Origin: Nothopassalora personata
Lineage: Eukaryota > Ascomycota > Dothideomycetes > Mycosphaerellales > Mycosphaerellaceae
Assembly (NCBI GenBank): GCA_033816765.1
Contig: CM066298.1
Location: forward strand, 1,178,001-1,242,000
Length of the DNA: 64,000 nucleotides
Direction: 5' to 3'
Shown: positions 23,208-33,710 of the stretch, in pieces
Position numbering within the stretch: the stretch's first letter is position 1
Layout: each line of letters begins with the position of its first letter
Program-made: the position numbers and the translations under genes
The notes under the pieces: generated by a model
Databases searched by the model: none
What the model was told of the DNA's origin: nothing
What the model saw: only the letters and a program-made list of their open reading frames with translations

Positions 23208-23801
23208 ATGTCTAAGATTGCAGCGTTCGAGAAGCAATTCGCCGAGGCCGAGAAGGCTGGCAACACCGCTTCCGCAAATCGCTTGCGCTTCATCATCTCC
23301 AAGGAGAAGCGCAATGCCGCCAACCGCGACGAGAAAGCGGAAACGCGGAAACGCAAGGCTGAGGACGAAGGCACTGGCCCTTACAAGACTATGCGCTTCA
23401 CAGACAACGGCGTAATGCCCGCGAGCATGGGCACAATCCGCGACATGATCCTCGAGGAGCGCACTAGAGAGCAAGCAGAGCTCAAAGCCAAGGCAGAGGC
23501 CGCAAGAAAGCGAGAGCAAGAGCGCCGCAAGGCGGAGCAGGCTCGAAAGACCGCTCAATCCAATCGCACGAAAGCCGAGTACAAGGCTCGACGAGAAGCA
23601 GAGACGCAAAGAGAGCGCGAGGAGAAAGCCCGCCGGTACTTCGAAAGAGAAAAGCGCAAAGAAGAGGAGCGCGAGCGTAGAGAGCGCAACTCGAAGCCGA
23701 AGCCCAAGCCCAAGCCAACGGCACAGCCACCACCACCTCGAGCAGCGCCACGACCAGCAGCACGTCCAGCAACTGTACGAGAGATATATAAAAGAAGCTA
23801 G
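23208..23801 (+). CDS. Lys/Arg/Glu-rich coiled-coil protein, 3' end replaced by repeat DNA
   Basis: ATG at 23208 after a typical A-rich leader (CAACATG). 197 residues: N-terminus MSKIAAFEKQFAEAEKAG, then an almost uninterrupted charged helix rich in K, R, E, A and Q (about residues 75-160, strongly coiled-coil-like), then a KPKPKPKP and Pro/Ala stretch. The GC-rich gene sequence stops abruptly near 23785; the last seven codons (REIYKRS) and the stop are in AT-rich RIP-type repeat DNA. The native C-terminus has therefore probably been lost to the retrotransposon stack. No known family is recognised. Whether the truncated product works is unknown. Confidence 0.65.
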   Translation: MSKIAAFEKQFAEAEKAGNTASANRLRFIISKEKRNAANRDEKAETRKRKAEDEGTGPYKTMRFTDNGVMPASMGTIRDMILEERTREQAELKAKAEAARKREQERRKAEQARKTAQSNRTKAEYKARREAETQREREEKARRYFEREKRKEEERERRERNSKPKPKPKPTAQPPPPRAAPRPAARPATVREIYKRS

Positions 23802-24007
23802 TTCTTTACTAAGTAACTCTCTCTACTTTATACTACTTTATACCTCTCTTACCCCCTTCTAGACTACTATACACACTTATATATACTAATAACTACTATA
23901 CGTACATTCTTAAAGCTTTTTAAGAAGCTTTAGTAAGGTATACTATATATATATAATAGTATTTTAAGGGTGTTTACTAACTTATAAGTAGTATTATAGT
24001 AGATATT
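23786..24007 (-). mobile_element. Element A (host Copia), fragment 5: RNase H end, truncated
   Basis: AT-rich, RIP-mutated. Read on the minus strand it continues the RT/RNase H region of the host Copia from 31394-31629 once element B is removed (TSD ATATT at 24003-24007 and 31389-31393). The 3' part and the 3' LTR expected to the left are missing; the junction with the coiled-coil gene is at about 23785. Confidence 0.65.
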
Positions 24008-24203
24008 TGTAAGGGGCAGCCTAGTGGCTAACCCTTACATGTAGCCTTGCATGTGACATGCGGTTACGACCGGCTACTAAGCCGCACGTGACCCGTATGT
24101 GTACACCTTACGACGCGCGATGCGTCTTAAACAAAAGGCAAGAATTAGTTCATCTACGACTAGTAGGTCGTAGGCGTGCTATACATTGCGATATCCCTTA
24201 ATA
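24008..24203 (+). repeat. 5' LTR of element B
   Basis: 196 bp, starts TGTAAGGGGCAGCC and ends CCCTTAATA. Differs from the 3' LTR almost only by C/T and G/A changes. Confidence 0.92.
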
Positions 24204-24289
24204 GTTCTAATTCTTCTCTTCGTTATAATCTATACACGCTATAGAGTCCGAACGCAACGATAGTAGCGCTACGCCTACGGCTCCCCTAA

Positions 24290-27200
24290 GCCCTAGGGCC
24301 TAGTAATAAGCGAGGCGTGTAGCCTTAGTCGTAAGGAGGGATGCCCTTCGGGTAGAGGTTAAGGAGAAGGGGATATAGAGGGAGATTAAACAGTTAGAGA
24401 TCTTACGGGACGTAAGCGTGCCGCCGGCGGACCCTTAGGGCGAATCCGGCGGAGAACTATCCCCTACTCCCCCTCCCCCTCCTCTATCTATAGTAACTAA
24501 CGATAATATCGTAGCTCGAGGCGCGGTCGTATCGTATGCGACACGTTTACGTCTTAAAGAACCTACGCCTTTTAGAGGGGACTCGATTAAGAAAGCACGG
24601 GTATTCCTAAGGGAGCTCTCTCTTATCTTTATCCTCTTAGGCGGCACGTATGCGACGAACGAGTTAAAGGTCCTATATAGGGTTATGTACCTAAGCGGAG
24701 AGGTAAGTAAGCGATAGTACGCTAACTATAGCGTCCTTAACCTTAAAGGGTATATATACTAGGACTTTAAGGAGTTCTGTCGAGACGTATACGGTAACTC
24801 TATAAACCGCGTGCTTAACGTAATGTTAGAGTATAAGGCGGTGAAACAGAAGGACAACTAGACAGTACGTTAGTTTACGACTAAGCTAGATATTATAGAG
24901 GATTAGTTAGGGGACTATACGGAGGCGTAACGCGTACGATACATACTCGCTAAGCTTACGCCTAGCCTACGGTCCGCAATCGTTAAGTTTTATAACATCC
25001 TAATAACTAGAGAGGAACTAGTAATCCTAGCTTCGCGTATTAAAAGCACGGAGCGTAGTAGCGAAGGGCACGACCGCGGATAGTATAGTCACCGTAGGCG
25101 AGAGACTAAGGGCGACGAAGGGCGAAGCGATCGTAGCTCGAAGCAGTAGAAGCATAGTTAGGCGTCGCGCGACCCGGGTACGAGTTACTAGCGGGACGCC
25201 GGCGGATCGTCTATAACCTTCGATAGGACTAAAGCGGAGTACTATAGATGCTATAAGAAGGGTTACATTAAGACGGATTGCCCGAATAGGCACCTATAGA
25301 AGGACCGTAACGCGTAAGCGGTTCGTAGGGTAGACGCTATAAAGGCTCTAACTAAGAAGGGTAGCGACTAGGGAAAAGGTAGAGGACTAGAAGTAGGTCG
25401 CTCCTAAGTCCGAGTTTTCCTAAAGTCGACCCTTTAAGGCGAGTAGATGTGTGTCTAGCGCGTTACTTACGAGGCGCAGTCGAGACTCGTAAGGGCTTTC
25501 GCGAGGCTACGTTTCTCCTAGATAACTATGCGGATCTTAGCCTAGTGTTGTATAAGTATATACTCCGACATTAAATGTAACCTATTAATAGGGTAAGGCT
25601 ACCGAAGTTAGAGTCGTATACGTATAACCTAGGGTATTACTACGGCGCCTTTACGGTTCGGCTACGACTCGCTAATAACGCGGGAGTAGAGCGCGTAAGT
25701 AACGCTATCTACTACGCGGTGCCTATAGGTAGGCTATTAGTAATTTTAGGTAGACCCTAGAGGTACCGCAATCGGATCGTAAAGAGCGATTATAAGGACT
25801 AGTAGTTCTACGGCGCGGAGACGTATACGGTAAAGTAGCGTAGCGTAAGCGAGTTCCTTAAGGATCTCGGCGACTTAGAGTAGGTGTATACTATAAGTGT
25901 TCGTACGGTTACTATAGCGTCCGACGAAGGAGAAGGCTTAAACTAGCCTAAAGAGTTCGCTAACTTCCGAGATATGTACGTACCTAATAAGCGTGCGAAG
26001 CGTAAGCTACCCGACGGGGTTAAGTATACGATTAATCTCGTGAAAGGAAAGAAACCCCCCTTTAAGCCGCTATACTATTAATCTATTACGGAGTTAGAGG
26101 CTTTAAAGAAGTATATCGCTAAGACGATAGAGAAGGGCTAGATTAAGCGGTCCGTAAGCGAGGCGGGTGCGCCTATCTTGTTCGTGCTAAAGAAAGACGG
26201 TACCCTTAGGCTCTATGTAGACTATAGAGGCTTAAATGAGATTATAGTAAAGAACCGATACCCCCTACCCCTAATTAGCGAGACGCTAGATAGGCTATTA
26301 GGTTCTAGGTTCTTTACTACAATCGATTTAAAGGACGCCTACTATCGTATCCCTATTAAGCGAGGCGATAAGTGGAAGACTACGTTTCGTACGCGATACG
26401 GATACTACGAGTACCTAGTAATGCCGTTCGGGTTAACTAACGCACTAGCAACCTTTTAAGGGTATATTAATAAGGCGCTAACCGGCTTAGTTAATAACAT
26501 TTACGTAGTCTACCTAGATAATATCCTTATCTATAGCGAGACGCGTAAGGCACACGTACGAGCCGTACGCGAAGTGCTTACGAGGCTACGGAAGTTTACT
26601 CTATTCGTAAACCCTAAGAAGTGTTACTTCTTCTAGGAGAGTGTAGAGTTCCTTAGGTTTGTCGTAAGCGCCGTAGGCGTATCGATAGATAGGAGCAGGG
26701 TAGCCGCTATCGAGGAATAGCCTACACCTACGACCTTTTATAAGGTCTAGTCCTTCCTTAGGTTTTGCAACTTCTACCGGCGTTTTATAGAAGGATACTT
26801 AAGGGTCTATAAGCCCCTAACGGACCTGCTAAAGGGATCTAAGGACGGTAAGAAGTAGGGCCCTCTTACGTGGACCTTAAGCGAAGAGTAGGCGTTTCGA
26901 TAGCTTAAGGCCGGATTCTTAGGTACACTAATACTTAGGCACTTCGATCCTACGCTACGTACGCGAGTCAAAACCGACGCGTTAGGTTTCGCGATCGTAG
27001 GTATTATATCCTAATTGTTTAGTACTAAGTAGCATCCTATCGCGTTCTATTTACGTAAGATAATACTAGCCGAGTATAACTACGAGACGCACGATTAGGA
27101 GCTACTTATAGTAGTTAAGGCTTTTAAGTATTAGAGGCTATACTTAGAGGGCGCTACGTATACGATGCGAGTACTAGTCGACTACGCTAACCTATAGGGC

Positions 27201-29030
27201 TTTATAATAGTAAAGTAGCTAAATGGGCGGTAAGCTCGATAGGCTACGTTCCTATAGTCTTTTAATTTTATAGTAGAGTATCGGCCGGGTAAGACTAACC
27301 TAGCCGATACGCCTTCGAGACGTAGTAACTACGTAGCTATAACGTAATAAACTTCGAACTTACTACCTACCTTATAAAGTAAGCTATCTTTCTAGAAGGA
27401 GTCTCTAGAAGGGATAAGCGAGCCGACGGTAAAGCGCGCGCTTACTACCTACGAGGCGATATAGGGCGACATAGGCGCGGTAATAGTAGTACGGAGAGGT
27501 GACCTTCCCTATTAAGATAAGCCGTCGTTACTAGTAGTAGTGTGCGCTATAGTAATATAGGGTTAAGCTTATAGCTCGACGGGTGAGTTAATCCTACTCT
27601 TAATAAAGATCGCGTAGTAGTAAGACGACTTGTGTATCGTATACTTAGCGTAGGCGCTAAGCGCGAGGGACGCTAAGGGATAGTATGTAAAGGATGACCT
27701 TATGTACTACGGAGACGCAATCGTAGTACCTATAGATTACGCAATTAGGTCGCATCTAATTCGTATGCACTACGACGACGTCCTCGCGGGTTACTTTAGA
27801 AGGACTAAGACTAAAGAGCTATTACGACGTAATTATTAGTAGGACTTACTTAGCACGGACGTGAAGTAATACGTCTAAGCCTATAGAGCCTACTAGGGTT
27901 CGAAGGCTAAACGCTATCGACCCTATAGTAGCTATAACCGCTTCCTAGACCGGAGCGGCCGTAGTAGGAAATCACTATAGATTTCATTACGGACCTACCT
28001 CTAAGTACGCGAGCCGGTTGCGTGTATAATGCGATCCTAGTAATAGTCGATCGCTACTTAAAAATGAGCTTATATATCCCGACGACGAAGACTTATATAG
28101 CCGTAGAGCTTACGAGGCTCCTACGAGACGAAGTCGTGCGATACTATAGTGTCCCGTTAGGTATAGTAAGCGACCGAGGTCCGGTCTTTACTAGTTAGTT
28201 TTAGAGTAACTTCTACTTCGAGGCGCGTATAAAGCGTAAGCTATCTACGGCCTTTCACCCTTAGACTAACGGCTAAACTAAGAGGGTAAACTAAACCCTC
28301 GAACAATATCTTCGTTATTACTATAGTAATAATTAAACTAAGTAGGCTAAGTGGCTTACAGTTGCTAAATTCGTAGCTAATAATAGCATCTACCTAACAC
28401 TACGGATAAGTCCGTTCGAGATAGCGTACGGTTAGCGACCTAAGATTACCCCTACACTAACTAGATCTCGAGACGAGACCTAGGGGGGGGGAAGTACTAG
28501 TAGCGGTAATAGCTACGAGTCGTAGACGAAAACTACGCGCTACACTTAAGGAGCAATAGAAGGCTATAGTAGAAAGCTAGGCTCGCTACTATAATAAGAC
28601 CTACTAAGCTAAGACCTACCGCGTAGGTAACTTAGTCCTATTGTTAACAAAGAACCTTAAGTTAGTAGTACTAAAGAAGAAGATAGGTCCGAAGTTTATT
28701 GGCTTATACCGCATTACGAACGCTATCGGTTCGTAGGCGTACCGCCTAGCGCTACTAGCCGACTTAAGGCTCTATAACGTCTTCTATGTCTCTCTCCTCG
28801 AGCCGTATATCGGTAGCGATAAGGATAGACCCGTACCCCCTCTAGCTAATGAGGACGGAGAGTATAAGGTAGAGGCAGTACTAGATAGGCGTAAGCGTAA
28901 GGGTAAGCTATAGTATCTAGTCTAGTAGAAGGACTAGCTAGAGGAGTACAATAGCTAGGAACCGGCGGAGGGCCTCGCGAATACCCATCGTATAGTAGCC
29001 GACTATAAGGCGTTAAGGAGAAGTAAATGA
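24290..29030 (+). pseudogene. Element B gag-pol remnants
   Basis: Gag about 24290-25400 with a CCHC zinc knuckle near 25240-25281 whose first Cys and His now read Tyr. Protease about 25450-25780. RT about 26035-26720, with an open 93-codon stretch (26178-26459) showing [19 protein letters not shown] and [10 protein letters not shown]; the catalytic YxDD reads YLDN (about 26510). RNase H about 26860-27230. Integrase core about 27980-28450 (DRYLKM, DRGP, TAFHP then TNG). Chromodomain about 28861-29020 (EYKVEAVLDRRKRKG, LEEYNS.EP). Dozens of TAG/TAA codons in Gln/Trp positions. Borders are approximate. Confidence 0.85.
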
Positions 29031-29117
29031 GACTAGTATAGGAGTACTAGAGCATAAATAAAACTTTTCTTAACTATAAACAAAATAAAAGCTAAAGAGT
29101 AGCGCGCCTACTAGGGG

Positions 29118-30891
29118 CTACGTAGAGTAGTAGTAGGCGAGGAGCCCGCGAGTAGCGTATAAGGCGAGCGTCTCAATTGTAGTCGTCGCGTAGCGACTTA
29201 GGTAGGAATGCCTAGTCGGCGGCGGTAGTATTAATGTTCTACGCCTATAGGAACTAGGACTACGGTTAGTAGGGTACACGTATACGAGGAACATACGACT
29301 CACGGCGCGGCCGAGTTCGAATAGCCTATTAAGGGCGCGGTTCTACTCCTACTAGAGCGCGAGGGCTGCGGCGGCGGGGGCGGCGGCAGTAGTAGCGGCG
29401 GCGGGGGTACGCATACGGGTCTCCCCGGCACGCTTATACTTATAGGCATTAAACTACCTAATAGCCTATAGAAAGGATTAGCCGAAGCATAGGAGACGTA
29501 CTAGAGCCCCCCCCCCCGCGAGTAGTAGTCGACTCGTAGGAGCGAAGTAGCGACTTACCTCCGTAATGTCGTTACCTAGCTAGGCACATAGGCGGATCTA
29601 CTCTACTAGCTCCTACTACTAGAGGTCTATAGGCGCCTAGCCTATTATAGCCGTAAGGAAGTCGCGCTAGGAGCGCGCGGCGCGTAGGCGGCTTACTAGC
29701 GAGGCGATAGCGTAGCTAGTGTTAGGCTCGCACTTATGTCTATTACGCCTATAGCGGCTACACTTCTTTAGGAGCTCGCCGGTAGTAACACTATTACAGT
29801 TATCGGTTTCGTCTAGTAAGTAGTTAGTATACGAATCGTAGGCGGCGCGCGTAGAGACTTACCCTTAACGAAGTATAGGAGGTACCGTATGTATATATTA
29901 ATCCTCTATAAGAGCTTAGTAGCTTGATTGATTGATTATTCCATTAACGTGCTATTTGAGTCAAAGACTATGCAACACGGGTCTCGAGAACGAGACCAAA
30001 ATTTGAGAGAAGGAGAAAAGCCCCGTCGTACCCCGGACGTAAAAACTCCTTAAAAGATGCGAGCAACGCTCGCTATTCGAACCGTAAATCGAATATATTG
30101 CGGCGTAGTACGCGCGTACCCGGTAGTCGTGTCTTGTCGAGAATTGCGGTTTGTCGCCTTGCCCCGGGCGAGACAAGTTTTGCGCCCGTGTCTCGTTCTT
30201 GTTTTAAAAAGCCAAGCCGGCCGTACCCGTACGCACCGAGCAAAATCCCAAGAAACACCCGTTGCCTCTGTTTCAATCCAGTCGCGTTCTCCGGTCTCGA
30301 GTGTAGCTCCTCGGTCGCAGTGGCCTCGCTGTCGTCCCCCCCTCGGCCTCTCTTGGTTCCAGCCGTGCAGTATACGTGGTTTGCGCCCCTAAACGCCTCT
30401 CTTGGTTCCAGCCGGCAGTTTACGTGGTTTGCCGGGACGACAGGTAGACAGCGCCTTCGTTGTTCGAGCGACGTGTACGCTATGTACGTCGCTTTCCCTT
30501 CTCGCAGTTCCGGAGTTCTTGTTTGTAGATTTTGAGCGTATCTCGTTCGTTCGGTTCGTCCGACCTGTCTTTTCTTGTTTCGAGTCGAGTAGGCTTGTAT
30601 TTTTCGAGAGAGAGAGTCTTAGTTTCTCTTCGTCGTAACGAAGATACTTACGTCGTCCGCCGCGTGAAGGCGCTCTCTATAGGACGACAAGAGCTTAGTA
30701 GCGGGCGAGGGCGTTAGTAGCTACGAGGGGGATGCTAGTCGCTTACGACCACTAGGCGTTCTAGGTGCGTCGCGCACTAGAGCCGCCTAGCGGCGCTCGT
30801 CTTCTAAGGTGCTAGTAGTGCTATCGCTACTAATGCTACGGGAGGAGGCGGAGCGGCTAGAGGACGGAGGCGAGGAGGGCCCATTAGACAT
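29118..30891 (-). pseudogene. Element B antisense gene: Cys-cluster protein, RIP-damaged and interrupted
   Basis: Opposite strand to gag-pol, starting with ATG at 30891 (MSNGPSSPPSSSRSASS..., Ser-rich N-terminus) and ending at a TAA/TAG near 29118. The Cys region is at about 29730-29830: pattern [Y]-x2-[Y]-x7-C-x11-C-x2-[Y]-x6-C, where each bracketed Tyr codon (TAT/TAC) sits where a Cys codon would give a Zn2Cys6 spacing; TG-to-TA is exactly the RIP change. Homologous to the plus-strand frame in element F (same GELLKK block). Interrupted between about 29924 and 30690 by sequence that is not RIP-mutated. Function unknown; compare the intact version in element C. Confidence 0.6.
29911..30702. 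other. Island without RIP inside element B, flanked by 13-bp direct repeats
   Basis: About 29930-30640 keeps normal CpA and TpG dinucleotides in contrast to everything around it. The 13-mer AGAGCTTAGTAGC occurs at 29911-29923 and 30690-30702. Inside: a GGTCTCG...CGAGACC inverted repeat near 29980-29998 and two similar 40-bp units sharing CTCTTGGTTCCAGCCG (near 30350-30440). It interrupts the antisense gene. A perfect donor-like GTAAGT on the minus strand lies at its gene-proximal edge (about 30654), so a long intron is an alternative to an insertion. Confidence 0.5.
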
Positions 30892-31192
30892 AATAATAAT
30901 AATGCTAGCGAGGCGCTTACGGTAAGGGTACGGTACGGGTACGTAGTAGTAGTGTAACAGAGGTAGTACGCTAGGGAACGTACTAGGAGAATAGGGCTAG
31001 GTTAGGCTAGAGTTTTATACCCCTAACTAGCTACGTCGGTATAGTAACTAAGCCTTACTTACCTATACCTACATAACGACACGTACGTAACCCGCATATA
31101 GGCCGTATAGTAACTATAGTTCTAGAAGTACGTAGGAACCTCTACGTAGTAACTAGCGAGCTAAGGACAGCTCGCACGGGAGGGGAGGCAAT

Positions 31193-31388
31193 TGTAAGGG
31201 GTAGCCTAGTAGCTAACCCTTACATGTAGCCTTACATGTAACATGCGGTTACGACCGGCTACTAAGCCGCACGTGACCCGCATGCGTACACCTTACGACG
31301 CGCGATGCGTCTTAAACAAAAGGCAAGAATTAGTTCATCTACGACTAGTAGGTCGTGGGCGTGCTATACATTACGACATCCCTTAACA
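31193..31388 (+). repeat. 3' LTR of element B
   Basis: 196 bp, TGTAAGGGGTAGCC..CCCTTAACA; followed by TSD ATATT. Confidence 0.92.
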
Positions 31389-31393
31389 ATATT

Positions 31394-31629
31394 ATTAAGT
31401 AGACTCCTATAAACTAGTTTAGTAGTACTAGTAATGTCTTTAGTAGTAGAACTAGTTCGTCTAGCCTTATCTAGTTAGCTAGATACTAGAGTTCCCTAAT
31501 TAATGTATTAAAGAGATTATAATCCTATATATTACATTAATCTTTATAAGCTTTATATAGGCGGTTTAGGGGATACTTAACACTTTTAGCTAAGTCTAGG
31601 CTATATTTCTAAAGTTTCTCTAAAGTATA
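31394..31629 (-). mobile_element. Element A (host Copia), fragment 4: end of RT domain
   Basis: Minus-strand frame with LDLAKSVKYPL and a later L.YLAN segment, matching the region between RT and RNase H in Copia. Joins in frame to 34035-34336 when element C and one TSD copy are removed. Confidence 0.75.
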
Positions 31630-31948
31630 TGTTACGGATCGGTCTGGGGAAGCCCGTAGCCAACCAATCGATGCCAGCAGACCAGCGGATGCACCCGATA
31701 TGCAGAGTGCTCTCAGTGCTCTCGGGTGCTCTCTCGAGAGAGCAGAGAGAGCAGAGAGAGCAGGAAAGATCACGCCAAGACACGGCACTATATAGACGAC
31801 GCTCTTTTGCAAGTAGATAGGAGCCTCGTGCTCAACTCATTTTAAGTATACACCATATACTGTTTGGAACCACTACCTTCATAACTGATTGAGACATCCC
31901 TGCAAAGATCCAAGCCCGAGTTGTGATAACGTACAGCGGTTCCTAACA
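31630..31948 (+). repeat. 5' LTR of element C
   Basis: 319 bp, TGTTACGGATCGG..GGTTCCTAACA; contains a GAGAGCA-type microrepeat near 31735-31762. Shares a stretch of about 65 bp (around GGCACTATATAGACGACGCT) with solo LTR G. Confidence 0.95.
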
Positions 31949-31980
31949 ACTTTGAGCACCACCACCAGGGCCCTTTGCAT

Positions 31981-32973
31981 ATGTCTGGGAGAGACGCTAC
32001 CCGGAGTCCGTCACGACAACAGCCACAGTCAACTGGCATCACGGAACGAATGAGCGAAATGTCGATTACAGGAAGCAGCAAGAACAACAACACTCCTATG
32101 GGTATGCTGAACCCATTGGACCACCACCGTGCACCTAAGGTGTCTACGCCGGAGACGTTCGACGGGACCAAGGACAAACTGGAGGCTTTTCAACTGCAGG
32201 TTCAGTTGTACCTTCACTTCAACGCACACCAGTTTCAAGGCGAGGCCAGCAAGGTCTTGTACGCCGCATCCTTCCTACGAGGAAAAGCAGCTAGAGGATT
32301 CCGACCATACCTCAAGGACTGGCTTCACAACCAGGGCGAGGGAGAAACACCGAAGACGGAAACTCGAAAAATTTTCCACGACTACGACGAGTTTGAGACG
32401 AAACTCGATGATCCATACGGGATACCAAATGAGGAGGTATACGCCGACCGACATATCCGACAACTTCGACAGACTACTTTTGTAGCGCTGTACGCCTCAG
32501 AATTCCAAGGATATGCCGCCGACCTGGAATGGAACGACGCAGCTTTGCGATCGCAGTTCTACCTCGGGCTGAAAGACAACGTCAAAGCCGAACTATCCCG
32601 AAACGCCAGCGTCGTTACGCTAGGGGCGATGATCAAGGCAGCAAAGGAGATCGACGAAAGGCTCCAGGAGTTGAGGTACGACCGACACGTACAGCCTGGA
32701 TACCAGAGACCCGCCGCGGGCGGAAGAGGGGGCTTCAAGGCCAGAAGTCAGGACCCTAATGGTTACGGAGACCCAATGGAATTGGACGTAACGGAACGTA
32801 GGACAGGAAGGGGGCTGAAGAGCAAAGGTTCCACCTGCTACGTATGTGGCGAGCAAGGCCATTATGCAAGGAACTGCAAGAAAAAGAACATGGTTAGCCG
32901 CGAGTTCAACGCAATGATTCGCGAAGAGAATACATACCAGGAATGCGAGAACTTCTTCTCGAAATCTGCCTAG
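31981..32973 (+). CDS. Gag-like protein of element C
   Basis: 330 residues from the ATG at 31981. Contains a retrotransposon Gag/capsid-type domain (YLHFNAHQF, KAARGFRPYL, FVALYASEFQGYAADLEW, FYLGLKD) over residues about 55-230, a basic Gly/Arg linker, then a CCHC zinc knuckle CYVCGEQGHYARNC near residues 284-297. The frame stops at TAG 32971-32973 soon after the knuckle, without any protease. It forms the particle and packages element RNA (family knowledge). Similar to the mutated Gag of element D. Normal codon composition, no RIP. Confidence 0.9.
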   Translation: MSGRDATRSPSRQQPQSTGITERMSEMSITGSSKNNNTPMGMLNPLDHHRAPKVSTPETFDGTKDKLEAFQLQVQLYLHFNAHQFQGEASKVLYAASFLRGKAARGFRPYLKDWLHNQGEGETPKTETRKIFHDYDEFETKLDDPYGIPNEEVYADRHIRQLRQTTFVALYASEFQGYAADLEWNDAALRSQFYLGLKDNVKAELSRNASVVTLGAMIKAAKEIDERLQELRYDRHVQPGYQRPAAGGRGGFKARSQDPNGYGDPMELDVTERRTGRGLKSKGSTCYVCGEQGHYARNCKKKNMVSREFNAMIREENTYQECENFFSKSA

Positions 32974-33076
32974 CAGAAACAACCTGACGACGAGGCATCA
33001 AACAGCGGCTTCTTGATTTGATGACCTAGGACACAGAAGTCAACACTACGACACGGAAAACAGATAAAGGACGAAC

Positions 33077-33637
33077 TTACGACGAGACCAACTCCGAGGA
33101 GGATTCAGGAAGGAGGAGATTCCCATCCAAGGACAAGCTAGGGTCGAAGACCGAAGGATCGGAGGCAGGAAACCACCAGTCTTCCGGGATGGAAGGCGGA
33201 GCGGCCTCGAGCTCCCCTTGTTCTAACACTTGGATGCTCGCCTCCTCGACAGCGATCGCCTCGCCCTCGCGCTTTTCGTGCAGCTCAAGCTGACGACGAA
33301 GACGCGCCTCCTTCGCATAGGCTGCCGCGATCTCTTCACTCTTGCGAACGAGATCATGACGGACCGCTTCAAGCTCACGGGTGAGCTTGTCCCGTACGGA
33401 CTGAAGGGACTTCCACTCAGCAGGAGTGACTCGCACGTCACAACCCTTGATGTTGTGTTCGTTGCACTCCGAACAGCGGCCCGATTTGATGTGGACACGG
33501 CACACCTTTTTCTCACGAGTGCAGAAAGAGCACGACTTGACCATAGTAATCCCGTTCTCTCGAATGAACTTGGCAAGCTTCTTGCGACGATGCGTACTGG
33601 TTTTGGTGACGGGAAGGGAAAGGGAAGAAGAAGACAT
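33077..33637 (-). CDS. Antisense Zn2Cys6-like coiled-coil protein of element C
   Basis: 186 residues, ATG at 33637, stop at 33077-33079, no introns. Basic N-terminus, then six cysteines at residues 36, 39, 46, 55, 58 and 66: C-x2-C-x6-C-x8-C-x2-C-x7-C, within the spacing of the fungal Zn2Cys6 binuclear cluster. Then a conserved-looking VTPAEWKSLQ turn and about 60 residues of heptad-like coiled coil (about 75-135), and an acidic tail with EDWWFP. That layout, cluster plus coiled coil, is that of Gal4-type DNA-binding dimers, but the usual basic residues between Cys2 and Cys3 are fewer (TREKKV) and no activation domain is recognised. It converges with gag and its start lies 74 bp inside the 3' LTR, so that LTR could drive it. 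DNA binding is inference. Confidence 0.8.
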   Translation of the reverse strand: MSSSSLSLPVTKTSTHRRKKLAKFIRENGITMVKSCSFCTREKKVCRVHIKSGRCSECNEHNIKGCDVRVTPAEWKSLQSVRDKLTRELEAVRHDLVRKSEEIAAAYAKEARLRRQLELHEKREGEAIAVEEASIQVLEQGELEAAPPSIPEDWWFPASDPSVFDPSLSLDGNLLLPESSSELVSS

Positions 33638-33710
33638 CGTTGGATGACAAAGTTGGAAAGGAATGACATCTTGTAAGCTTCGGGACGAAGCTAGGCTAGA
33701 AGGGGGATGG

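Larger units (their letters stand above)
24008..31388 (+). mobile_element. Element B: full-length Ty3/Gypsy chromovirus, RIP-inactivated
   Basis: 7.38 kb between 196-bp LTRs (24008-24203; 31193-31388), TGT..ACA/ATA ends, TSD ATATT on both sides. Coding order is that of a chromovirus: gag, protease, reverse transcriptase, RNase H, integrase, chromodomain. Nearly all Trp and Gln codons have become stops, as expected from CpA-to-TpA change on both strands, while CpG is retained. Downstream of the chromodomain is a 2.2-kb section with an antisense gene (29118-30891) interrupted by a stretch that is not RIP-mutated. Inserted in host Copia A; the same family as element F (opposite orientation). Confidence 0.92.

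Noticed and set aside
23786..24007. A left LTR for host Copia A
   Set aside because: Compared by eye with 58423-58569; no matching sequence, so the element is taken as truncated here.
31629..31820. Short open frames repeated at 31.6 and 33.7 kb
   Set aside because: These are the two identical LTRs of element C; not genes.
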